Made by a program: the position numbers and the translations under genes. From an uncultured Clostridia bacterium (GTDB lineage: Bacteria; Bacillota; Clostridia; Oscillospirales; Ruminococcaceae): a stretch of DNA of 7,352 nucleotides. How positions within the stretch are numbered: position 1 is the first letter of the stretch; every line of letters starts with the position of its first letter. Location: contig CAMDZU010000061.1 in the NCBI GenBank assembly GCA_945910715.1, positions 1-7,352 of the forward strand, read 5' to 3'. Shown in pieces: positions 1 to 4,933 of this stretch. A model generated the notes under the pieces. It searched no databases, was not told where the DNA came from, and saw nothing but the letters and a program-made list of their open reading frames with translations.

Positions 1-2
1 CG

Positions 3-19
3 TGATATAATGATATAAT
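3..19 (+). promoter_or_regulatory. Doubled extended -10 promoter of the toxin-antitoxin operon
   Basis: Two overlapping copies of TGATATAAT lie at 3-11 and 11-19. Each is a perfect extended -10 element (TG-N-TATAAT) for the housekeeping sigma factor. They sit 50-60 bases before the antitoxin start. Any -35 element for the left copy would be outside the window, and an extended -10 can work without a good -35. The tandem repeat could also serve as an operator, because type II antitoxins commonly repress their own promoter; that part is inference. Confidence 0.6.
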
Positions 20-68
20 CAGTAATACGGAAATTAAATTACAACAGATCGCAAAGGGGGATTGCTTT

Positions 69-296
69 ATGAGTACAAGAGAAATTGCGCTAAGCATTTT
101 TGATCAGCTTAACGAAGAACAGCTGCGAGGATTTATCGCAATGTTTGGTGAAATGTACCCTGCCGTAAACTCTGAAACCCGTGCTGCCCTTTCCGAAGCG
201 GAGGACATAGCAGCCAATCCCGAAAAGTATAAAAGCTACAGCTCCTTTTCCGAAATAATGAACGAAATTGATAAAGAGATAGACAAAAATGCTTGA
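69..296 (+). CDS. Putative antitoxin of a YafQ-type toxin-antitoxin pair
   Basis: A 75-residue acidic protein encoded directly before, and overlapping by 8 nt, a YafQ-family toxin gene. That arrangement is the main reason for calling it an antitoxin. The start is supported by AAAGGGGG ending 8 nt before the ATG. No signal peptide or membrane segment is visible. The N-terminal part (about 1-30) looks helical. I do not see the ribbon-helix-helix N-terminus typical of DinJ/RelB antitoxins. The C-terminal part (about 40-75) is highly charged and contains SSFSEIMNEID, resembling the flexible toxin-binding tail of RelB-like antitoxins. By analogy with the family it should bind the toxin through the C-terminus and repress the operon, but DNA binding cannot be shown here. 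Family assignment is uncertain. Confidence 0.7.
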   Translation: MSTREIALSIFDQLNEEQLRGFIAMFGEMYPAVNSETRAALSEAEDIAANPEKYKSYSSFSEIMNEIDKEIDKNA

Positions 297-564
297 AATA
301 AAGATTACTCCGCAGTTTAAACGGGATTTGAAAAAAATCCGCAGGCAAACCAGATATGATATTTCAAAGCTTGAAAATGTTGTTTCTATGCTTGCACAGG
401 AAAAACAGCTTCCTGCCGCAAACAGAGATCACCCTTTAAGAGGCGAATTTTCGGGATACAGAGAGTGTCATATTGAACCTGACTGGCTTCTGATTTACAA
501 GGTTATGGAGGGAGAGGTTATTCTTATGCTTTTCAGAACCGGTTCTCATTCCGATTTATTCTGA
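289..564 (+). CDS. YafQ-family mRNA interferase toxin
   Basis: A 91-residue RelE/ParE-superfamily protein, matching the usual length of YafQ (about 92). YafQ toxins are ribosome-dependent endoribonucleases that cut mRNA during translation and stop growth. The family signature is intact: His48 in DHPL, His61 and Asp65-Trp66 in the stretch CHIEPDWLLIYK, Arg83, His87 and the C-terminal Phe91 in RTGSHSDLF. These correspond to the catalytic and substrate-contacting residues of E. coli YafQ (His50, His63, Asp67, Trp68, Arg83, His87, Phe91), so the toxin is predicted to be active. The ATG lies inside the antitoxin coding region (8-nt overlap), and only a weak AAGAGA-like site precedes it, which suggests translational coupling so that antitoxin is made first. 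The N-terminus is rich in Lys and Arg (residues 5-22), fitting rRNA contact. Confidence 0.92.
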   Translation: MLEIKITPQFKRDLKKIRRQTRYDISKLENVVSMLAQEKQLPAANRDHPLRGEFSGYRECHIEPDWLLIYKVMEGEVILMLFRTGSHSDLF

Positions 565-597
565 AACCGAAAAGAATAATACAAATTTTCAAGTAAA

Positions 598-636
598 TAA
601 AAATAAGATTGCTCAAAGAACGCCTCTTTGGGCAAT
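598..636 (-). terminator. Probable terminator of the minus-strand operon
   Basis: Positions 608-636 form a 12-bp stem (ATTGCTCAAAGA with TCTTTGGGCAAT, one G-T wobble) around a 5-nt loop. Read on the minus strand, it is followed by a T-rich run (CTTATTTTTATTT), as expected for an intrinsic terminator ending the transcript that carries anti-sigma C. On the plus strand no T run follows, so the polarity favours minus. The tract is interrupted by A residues, so strength is uncertain. Confidence 0.5.
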
Positions 637-637
637 T

Positions 638-724
638 CCGCCTCACCGACACTTCATTTTAGGTATAGAAGATTTGCTCGGCCGGTAGAAAACCGCTTTG
701 TTGGCAATACGCTGACCGGCGGTC
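638..724. other. Hairpin-rich non-coding segment between convergent operons
   Basis: Several nested or alternative stems can be drawn: CCGA (646-649) with TCGG (678-681), enclosing CTTC (652-655) with GAAG (668-671); CGGT (683-686) with ACCG (692-695); GCCGGT (681-686) with ACCGGC (715-720); and CCGCC (638-642) with GGCGG (718-722). The pairings compete, as in a folded RNA or a dispersed palindromic element. A 60-codon open frame crosses the segment but begins at a TTG without a good ribosome site, so I treat it as non-coding. I do not recognise an established RNA family. Confidence 0.3.
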
Positions 725-731
725 TTTTTTT
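681..731 (+). terminator. Probable terminator of the toxin-antitoxin operon
   Basis: GC-rich stems (GCCGGT 681-686 with ACCGGC 715-720, or ACCGC 692-696 with GCGGT 719-723, or the short GACC/GGTC hairpin at 714-724) end directly before seven T residues at 725-731. This fits an intrinsic terminator on the plus strand, about 160 bases after the toxin stop. It may also be the 3' end of a small RNA formed by the preceding structured segment. Confidence 0.55.
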
Positions 732-756
732 ATTCTCCGCCCCATATAAAGTCTTT

Positions 757-783
757 CCGCCCATACCCAAAGAGTACAGGCGG
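757..783. repeat. Inverted repeat near the anti-sigma C stop
   Basis: CCGCC (757-761) pairs with GGCGG (779-783), and TAC (764-766) pairs with GTA (774-776), separated by a small CA/CA internal loop and a 7-nt apical loop. No T run follows on either strand, so it is not a typical terminator. It lies in the 3' untranslated region of the minus-strand operon and might protect the transcript end. Confidence 0.35.
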
Positions 784-835
784 AAATCCAAAAAGAAAGT
801 TATTAGGTGAAAGCGGAATTAAAAGGGGAGCATTT

Positions 836-1471
836 TTACGGCAGTACAGTAAGCTCTGCAAGCTCTGCTGCCTCGTTTCTGTCAATATTGCCCTCTATCA
901 TAAAAACATAGCCGTCCATTGCCCAGCACAGCAGGGAATCCTCGTCCATGCAGATAAAATAGCCGTTACAGCCCTTTACGGCGATTTCCTCAACGGTTTT
1001 GTTTTCGGTATTGACGTTAAAGGAAAGGGAAGGCAGGCTTTGGGTAAGAGTAAGCTGCTTTTCGTTTTTCCGATATAGCGTTACGCAGAATGAAATGCCG
1101 ATATCTCTGCTTACAAGCTCATAGCCGCTTTCCTCTGAAAGGGAATATATGCTGTCCATATTTTGGGCGGGGTTTTGTATGTCAAAGCCTGTTACCGCCG
1201 AATGGTCGGGGTAAATTCTGAAAGCAAAGCCGTTTATCATCGCAAAGAAGCAGAAGCCTGCAAGCAGTATTGCCGCTGCAAGCACAGCCACCGCCGCAAT
1301 AAAAATGCGCTTTCTGAAAGAGGATTTTCCCTCGGAAAGGCGGAAAAGCCTTTTCATCTGCCGCAAATGCCGCCTTGAAAATTTATGGTCAAGGGGAAAT
1401 TCCTCCAAGGCAAGCCCTATTTCCCGTTCAAAATCAGCACGGAGAGCCTCTTTTATCATTTCGTCAAACAT
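836..1471 (-). CDS. Anti-sigma C: membrane anti-sigma factor with DUF4367-like sensor
   Basis: A 211-residue single-pass membrane protein. Residues 1-50 form a charged cytoplasmic head (MFDEMIKEALRADFE, then an FSRRHLRQMKRL motif) expected to bind the ECF sigma factor. Residues about 56-79 are a hydrophobic membrane segment. Residues 80-211 are external and end in a DUF4367-like pattern (CNGYF, then LLCWAMDGYVFMIEG and a final helix). The ATG at 1471 overlaps the end of sigma 2 by 8 nt, and AAAAGG lies 8 nt upstream. A longer frame beginning at 1495 would use TTG and does not match the start of its paralogue, so I reject it. Overlap with the sigma gene implies coupled synthesis in equal amounts. 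The head is almost identical to that of anti-sigma B, but the sensor is different. The ligand is unknown. Confidence 0.85.
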   Translation of the reverse strand: MFDEMIKEALRADFEREIGLALEEFPLDHKFSRRHLRQMKRLFRLSEGKSSFRKRIFIAAVAVLAAAILLAGFCFFAMINGFAFRIYPDHSAVTGFDIQNPAQNMDSIYSLSEESGYELVSRDIGISFCVTLYRKNEKQLTLTQSLPSLSFNVNTENKTVEEIAVKGCNGYFICMDEDSLLCWAMDGYVFMIEGNIDRNEAAELAELTVLP

Positions 1472-1473
1472 TG
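1321..1473 (-). repeat. 153-bp coding repeat, copy 1 (head of anti-sigma C)
   Basis: This stretch matches 2586-2738 at 148 of 153 positions by direct alignment, with no gaps. It covers the start codon and about the first 50 codons of anti-sigma C. Identity stops abruptly just before the membrane segment. The five differences are scattered, which suggests recent duplication or gene conversion of the head domain only. Confidence 0.9.
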
Positions 1474-1997
1474 CCCTTACCTTTTTCTCCCCCAAGCAGG
1501 ATTGCCCTTGCTCTGTGAATCCGCTGATAAACCGTATCTGTTTTTATATCCAGCATTTCCGCTATTTCAGCAGGAGTGAGCTGCTCCGCAAAATAAAGAT
1601 ATGCGGTATTTTTTAACGTGGGAGATAAGGCGGAAATGTTCGCCATTATTTCCTCGCAGGTGATTTTGACTTCAATTTCCTCTTCCGTGCAGTGTCTGTC
1701 GGGAATATCGTCAAGGTATTCCTCGCTGTCCTTCTGCTTGTTTTTCATATTAAGGGCAATGCCCTTCACTACTATAACAGCGTAAGCACGGTTTTCCTGA
1801 CATGAATATTGATGGAATTTTGAAATATTTTTTATTATTCGCACAAAAGCCTCGTGAACGGCGTCCTCCGCCTCATATTCGTTATGAAGAACGGACATTG
1901 CGATTCTGAACATAAGCTGGCGGTATTCTGTGTAGAGAAATTCCACAAGGCTTTTTTCCTCGGGAGTTTCCACCATCTGCAAATAAAATGAAAGCAT
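1464..1997 (-). CDS. ECF-type RNA polymerase sigma factor (sigma 2)
   Basis: A 177-residue sigma factor of the extracytoplasmic function (sigma-70 family, group 4) type, which directs RNA polymerase to a small set of promoters when its anti-sigma factor lets go. Region 2 spans about residues 12-62, with the typical acidic motif EAEDAVHEAFVRIIKNI (42-58). Region 4 spans about 119-167, with the DNA-binding helix-turn-helix LTPAEIAEMLDIKTDTVYQRIHRAR (140-164, quoted in part: TPAEIAEML, TDTVYQRIHRAR). The length is normal, without the C-terminal extension seen in some ECF groups. The start is well supported by AAGGAG six nucleotides before ATG and by alignment with sigma 1 (both begin MLSFYL). 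It is unusual in sitting between two anti-sigma genes: B is 43 bases upstream and C overlaps its stop codon. Confidence 0.93.
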   Translation of the reverse strand: MLSFYLQMVETPEEKSLVEFLYTEYRQLMFRIAMSVLHNEYEAEDAVHEAFVRIIKNISKFHQYSCQENRAYAVIVVKGIALNMKNKQKDSEEYLDDIPDRHCTEEEIEVKITCEEIMANISALSPTLKNTAYLYFAEQLTPAEIAEMLDIKTDTVYQRIHRARAILLGGEKGKGNV

Positions 1998-2016
1998 TTT
2001 CTTCTCCTTGATGTCA

Positions 2017-2029
2017 GCCGCAGTGCGGC
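2017..2029. repeat. Palindrome before the sigma 2 ribosome site
   Basis: GCCGCA-G-TGCGGC is a perfect inverted repeat around one central base, giving a 5-bp GC hairpin with a 3-nt loop in RNA. It occupies the middle of the 43-bp gap between the anti-sigma B stop and the sigma 2 start, a few bases before the AAGGAG site. It may tune translation or mRNA processing of sigma 2 relative to anti-sigma B, or bind a protein. No T run follows, so it is not a terminator. Confidence 0.45.
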
Positions 2030-2040
2030 GTTTATTTCTG

Positions 2041-2736
2041 TTATTTTTCAGCTTTTCTGATTGATTTTACTATATCCGCCAATTCCTCACGGGTAAAGCC
2101 TCCTCCTGCAATTTCAAACATATAGTCGTCAATATCCATTATGTAAACCATATCCTCATATTTTGACTCGAAGAACAGTCCTTTCCAGCCATTTATTTCA
2201 ACCTCCGCAGGGGGCACTATTGCGTCCTCCGTATTGAGAAAAATGTTCTGGTAAACATCCTTTGTGGTCTGTTCAAAGACAAGATACCTTTTCTCCTTTT
2301 CGTTTGTGTATTCCACCATATACTCAAAGTACTCGTCAATATGCACCTTCCTTTTATAGCTGCTGAGGTCGATTCCAAGCTCGTAGCGCTGTTCAAGGGT
2401 TTTGGGAGCGTTTTCAATATCAGTTATTTCAAGTAGCGAATATAAATCAAGATCCCGTATCCGATAATTGTCCCACAGCTTATAAATCAGCATTGAAGCC
2501 CCTGTGAGTATTGCCGTCAGCAATACAGCGATAAGGGCAACAACAACGGCTTTTCTCAAGGGAATGTGCCCCACGGTTTTATCAAAGGATTTTTCCTCGG
2601 AAAGGCGGAAAAGCCTTTTCATCTGCCTCAAATGCCGCCTTGAAAATTTATGGTCAAGAGGAAATTCCTCCAAGGCAAGCCCTATTTCCCGTTCAAAATC
2701 AGCACGGAGAGCTTCTTTTATCATTTCGTCATACAT
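2041..2736 (-). CDS. Anti-sigma B: chimeric membrane anti-sigma factor
   Basis: A 231-residue single-pass membrane protein. Residues 1-50 form a cytoplasmic head that differs from anti-sigma C by only two residues (Tyr2 for Phe2, Glu48 for Gly48). A PLRKAVVVALIAVLL stretch starts the membrane segment (about 63-85). Residues 86-231 are external and end in a DUF4367-like domain (VEINGWKGLFFESK, then VYIMDIDDYMFEIAGG and EELADIVKSI). From the PLRKA motif onward it resembles anti-sigma A (shared features include the ENAP motif, LSSY/LSGY, an EINGxxxxxFE stretch and xxDxxDYxxx), not C. AAGGA lies six nucleotides before the ATG. It is likely the first gene of an operon with sigma 2 and anti-sigma C. 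Anti-sigma before sigma is the less usual order. Function follows from family and context; no partner is proven. Confidence 0.85.
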   Translation of the reverse strand: MYDEMIKEALRADFEREIGLALEEFPLDHKFSRRHLRQMKRLFRLSEEKSFDKTVGHIPLRKAVVVALIAVLLTAILTGASMLIYKLWDNYRIRDLDLYSLLEITDIENAPKTLEQRYELGIDLSSYKRKVHIDEYFEYMVEYTNEKEKRYLVFEQTTKDVYQNIFLNTEDAIVPPAEVEINGWKGLFFESKYEDMVYIMDIDDYMFEIAGGGFTREELADIVKSIRKAEK

Positions 2737-2738
2737 TG
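2586..2738 (-). repeat. 153-bp coding repeat, copy 2 (head of anti-sigma B)
   Basis: Partner of 1321-1473, with 148 of 153 identical bases, ending two bases before the ATG on one side and at the membrane segment on the other. Both copies face the same way and flank the sigma 2 gene, so recombination between them would remove sigma 2. Confidence 0.9.
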
Positions 2739-2772
2739 GTTTTCCTTCCCAGCCTTGTCAGAACGCACAATT

Positions 2773-2783
2773 ATTATATTATA
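2773..2783 (-). promoter_or_regulatory. Possible promoter of the anti-sigma B - sigma 2 - anti-sigma C operon
   Basis: Two overlapping TATAAT hexamers occur on the minus strand (2783-2778 and 2778-2773), about 40 bases before the anti-sigma B start. No convincing -35 hexamer is seen 16-18 bases upstream, and there is no TG extension, so the call rests on the -10 alone in an AT-rich region. Confidence 0.35.
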
Positions 2784-2809
2784 ATTTTGAACGTATTTAC
2801 GGCTATATT

Positions 2810-2900
2810 AGCTGTGTTATATTTTGATTTGCCCGTCTTTTCGGCGTTTTGCTGTTTTCTCTCTTTTTCCGTCAAGAGCAGACAAAAAGGAAGAGTTGAA
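2810..2900 (-). repeat. 91-bp intergenic repeat, copy 1
   Basis: This segment is identical to 3839-3928 except for one T in a T run (five versus four). It begins six bases after the lipoprotein A stop. On the minus strand it can form a small stem (CTCTTCC with GGAA...GAG, with an inner GTC/GAC), and it contains GACGGGCAAATCAAAA. No open frame, terminal inverted repeat or transposase is visible. It might be a cis-acting RNA or DNA element, or a repeat family of this genome. Confidence 0.9.
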
Positions 2901-2905
2901 TAATA

Positions 2906-3697
2906 TCATTCATTACTCAAAAAATATTTCTCCGCCCACTCGGGAATTTCCACGGTGGAATATTTAAGCGGCGCATAAGTTCCCGAAAGCTTTCCCTCTT
3001 CGGCTTGGCTTAGAGCATAGGTCATTATTTTGTTTGATAAAGCTATGCTCTGTTCGCATTCTCCAAGAAGCTGTTCGTACAACTGACCACGCTTTAACAG
3101 TTCTGCCGCATCAACGTCAAGAACTTTATAGCTGTCAACTGAATATTCATACCAGAAACGCATAGGGTAAATTTTATCGTCAACAGGTATTGAGTAATCA
3201 GAGCAGAAAAGCCGCTGACATTCTTCCTTGTTCCTTGTGCTTAGCGCTTCTATTTCCGCGTCAGTATAAATGCGGCTTTCAACAGGGTAGTACCACTCTG
3301 AATGTGAAAGAGAAAATTCATTTTCTTCACGGAGAGAATCCCTGACTTCCTGCTCGCTTATGTCGAAATCTACAATGAACGAGTACATATTTGCGTAATC
3401 GCTTATATCTGTTGGAATCTCAAAATAGTAATTTTTGTTTTTTTCTGTAAACCAATCGTTAAGCTTCTCTGAAGTGACAAATTTATCCGAAAAGCTTCCT
3501 CTTATGGTTTCAAGTCTGTTATTGCATAATAAATAATAGCTTTCCTCGGGCTCGCTTCCGCCCTGTGCCTCAGCATTGGATGATATACTGAAAGGCGGCA
3601 TTCCCGCATCCTTTGCAAGAGTAACAGTGCCTGTTCCGCAGGAGCTGAACAACATTGAGATTGACAATAAAACTAATCCAAATATAGATTTTTTCAT
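2906..3697 (-). CDS. Lipoprotein A, function unknown
   Basis: A 263-residue predicted lipoprotein. Residues 1-19 are a signal peptide (MKK, then a hydrophobic core) with Cys20 in LFSSC as the likely lipidation site; Phe at -3 makes the lipobox slightly atypical. The mature part is acidic, with no motif I recognise. It is a clear though diverged paralogue of lipoprotein B: shared blocks include ISDYANMYSFI/INDYHNLYSFI, YEYSVDSY/YSASVDDY, YALSQAEEGKLSG/YAIELAEKGELEG and VEIPEWAEKYF/IEIPQSVIEHF. AAAGGA sits 11 nt before the ATG, a long spacing that suggests weak initiation. It lies between two copies of the 91-bp repeat, ahead of anti-sigma B. A role in the cell envelope tied to the sigma modules is inference from position. 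Confidence 0.8.
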   Translation of the reverse strand: MKKSIFGLVLLSISMLFSSCGTGTVTLAKDAGMPPFSISSNAEAQGGSEPEESYYLLCNNRLETIRGSFSDKFVTSEKLNDWFTEKNKNYYFEIPTDISDYANMYSFIVDFDISEQEVRDSLREENEFSLSHSEWYYPVESRIYTDAEIEALSTRNKEECQRLFCSDYSIPVDDKIYPMRFWYEYSVDSYKVLDVDAAELLKRGQLYEQLLGECEQSIALSNKIMTYALSQAEEGKLSGTYAPLKYSTVEIPEWAEKYFLSNE

Positions 3698-3740
3698 AAT
3701 ATTGTATTTCCTTTCTCGATTTTAAGCAAGATACCTCTCA

Positions 3741-3756
3741 CTTGTCTAAACGCACA
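3741..3756 (-). promoter_or_regulatory. Leader motif shared with the anti-sigma B leader
   Basis: CTTGTCTAAACGCACA here (plus strand) matches CTTGTCAGAACGCACA at 2754-2769 in 14 of 16 positions. Both lie shortly before a start codon on the minus strand (44 and 18 nt upstream), between the 91-bp repeat and the gene. It could be a remnant of common ancestry of the two leaders or a binding site. Confidence 0.35.
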
Positions 3757-3802
3757 GCGAGCGTCTTTTCTATAATAACAGCATAGGCGCATAATTTATG
3801 AT

Positions 3803-3817
3803 ATTATGGGGTTTCAA
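3803..3817 (-). promoter_or_regulatory. Candidate promoter/operator upstream of lipoprotein A
   Basis: On the minus strand this reads TTGAAACCCCATAAT, differing in one base from TTGAAAGCCCATAAT at 6903-6917 upstream of sigma 1. TTGAAA is a reasonable -35 hexamer, and TGAAAC resembles -35 elements of some ECF sigma factors, so both a housekeeping and an ECF promoter are possible. No clear -10 is conserved at a fixed distance. The assignment is tentative. Confidence 0.35.
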
Positions 3818-3838
3818 ATTGTTTTTGGCGGTTTTCCA

Positions 3839-3928
3839 AGCTGTGTTATATTTTGATTTGCCCGTCTTTTCGGCGTTTTGCTGTTTTCTCTCTTTTCCGT
3901 CAAGAGCAGACAAAAAGGAAGAGTTGAA
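3839..3928 (-). repeat. 91-bp intergenic repeat, copy 2 (90 bp here)
   Basis: Second copy of 2810-2900, with one T missing. It starts 11 bases after the lipoprotein B stop and lies before lipoprotein A. The flanking genes are diverged paralogues, so the near identity of this non-coding stretch stands out. Confidence 0.9.
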
Positions 3929-3939
3929 ATAAAGCAAAA

Positions 3940-4752
3940 TTATTGTGCGGAATTAAAGCTGAAATGCTCAATTACGCTTTGTGGGATTTCAATATCCGTT
4001 TCCTGCGGCACCTCAAATACTCCCTCAAGCTCACCTTTTTCTGCAAGCTCTATGGCATAGACAAGAATTTTGTCGCAAATTGCTTTCATCGCCTCATCGG
4101 TAAGGTTATACGTCCTGTCAGACAATCTGATTTTTTCCATTGCTTCCATGGGGTCGATACTGTTTGAGAAATAATCATCAACAGAGGCACTGTAAATCCA
4201 GTAAGGTGAATAAATTCTTTCTCCGTTTGCCATTGAGAAATCTGTGGAGAACTTTGCTGTTACCTCTTCAATAGTGCCGCTGTAAATCAACTCAAGTTCC
4301 TCCTCGGAAATTATATCCGCTGTTGTTCTGTCAAAATCTTCATTCAGCTCCTCAAATAATCTGTACTGTTCCTCAAAACATTCCATAACCTTTTCTTTTG
4401 GAGGATTAAAGGTCTTTATAAAGCTGTAAAGATTATGATAATCGTTAATTGAAGTGATCTTTGACATATCGGCACTTTCGTTTATCCATTCCTCTGCGGA
4501 ACTGCCTACAAGGTCGATAAGACTTGCGGAAATTCCGTCAAATTCAGCAACGCAGGGCTGGTAAAAATAAAGCTGGTCAGCCCCACCTGTGTTTTTTGAT
4601 TTCTCACCAAATGGGCTTGGCATATCATATACAATTGCAGCACTCTTGCCTTCATCTTGTGTAATATTGCTTGTTTGATTTTGAGGAGTGCTTGTGCATC
4701 CAACAGCAAATATAGAAACAAAACAAATCAGAACAGATAATAATTTTTTCAT
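3940..4752 (-). CDS. Lipoprotein B, function unknown
   Basis: A 270-residue predicted lipoprotein. Residues 1-18 are a signal peptide with a hydrophobic core, and Cys19 in FAVGC is the likely lipid-modified residue. It is followed by a Ser/Thr/Asn/Gln-rich linker (about 20-45) typical of surface lipoproteins. The rest is acidic and mostly helical-looking, without a recognised domain. It is a paralogue of lipoprotein A along most of its length. A strong site, AAGGAGGT, stands five nucleotides before the ATG, so it should be translated better than A. Its leader has the 16-nt core of the intergenic repeat and a small hairpin (GCATT/AATGC at 4778-4790). It may be a substrate, ligand or modulator for the neighbouring envelope-sensing anti-sigma factors, but nothing in the sequence proves this. 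Confidence 0.8.
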   Translation of the reverse strand: MKKLLSVLICFVSIFAVGCTSTPQNQTSNITQDEGKSAAIVYDMPSPFGEKSKNTGGADQLYFYQPCVAEFDGISASLIDLVGSSAEEWINESADMSKITSINDYHNLYSFIKTFNPPKEKVMECFEEQYRLFEELNEDFDRTTADIISEEELELIYSGTIEEVTAKFSTDFSMANGERIYSPYWIYSASVDDYFSNSIDPMEAMEKIRLSDRTYNLTDEAMKAICDKILVYAIELAEKGELEGVFEVPQETDIEIPQSVIEHFSFNSAQ

Positions 4753-4824
4753 AATGTACCTCCTTGCTTAGCAGCTAGCATTACAAATGCCTTAAATACT
4801 TTTTTCATGTTTCCTCTAATGTGC

Positions 4825-4840
4825 TTTTGATTTGCCCGTC
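4825..4840 (-). repeat. 16-nt core of the intergenic repeat, third occurrence
   Basis: GACGGGCAAATCAAAA (minus strand) is identical to the core inside both 91-bp repeats (2822-2837 and 3851-3866). Here it stands alone, 73 bases upstream of lipoprotein B. In all three places it precedes a gene of the cluster in the same orientation, which points to a regulatory or structural role. Confidence 0.6.
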
Positions 4841-4857
4841 CTGATGTTTCAGCGTGG

Positions 4858-4917
4858 GTAAGCCGCTTTTTGGCTTGCCGCCTGCTTTTATTGTATTACA
4901 GACAGCAAGCCGCTTTT
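4858..4917 (-). repeat. Alternating inverted and direct repeats after the 212-residue gene
   Basis: GGCTTGC at 4872-4878 (plus strand) can pair either with GTAAGCC at 4858-4864 or with GCAAGCC at 4905-4911, so two mutually exclusive hairpins are possible. AAGCCGCTTTT also occurs twice as a direct repeat (4860-4870 and 4907-4917). The layout resembles an attenuator, but no T run follows on the minus strand, so it may instead be a processing or stability element between the two genes. Confidence 0.4.
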
Positions 4918-4933
4918 AATCAGCAATTTACGG

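Noticed and set aside
628..810. 60-codon plus-strand open frame between the convergent operons
   Set aside because: It begins at TTG without a ribosome site, runs through hairpins and a terminator, and its product is basic with no recognisable domain.
1163..1378. Plus-strand frames opposite anti-sigma C, and similar ones at 1305-1616, 2504-2827, 2640-2903, 3943-4167, 5177-5470 and 6043-6255
   Set aside because: All overlap convincing minus-strand genes, lack ribosome sites and encode no recognisable protein.
1472..1495. Eight-codon N-terminal extension of anti-sigma C
   Set aside because: It would start at TTG. The ATG at 1471 aligns with the start of anti-sigma B, and identity between the paralogues begins there.
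2810..3928. The paired 91-bp repeats as ends of a composite mobile element carrying lipoprotein A
   Set aside because: No transposase, terminal inverted repeats or target-site duplication is visible; duplication or conservation is simpler.
2810..3928. CRISPR array or riboswitch
   Set aside because: Only two copies about 1 kb apart, so not CRISPR. I could not match the sequence to any riboswitch consensus I know.
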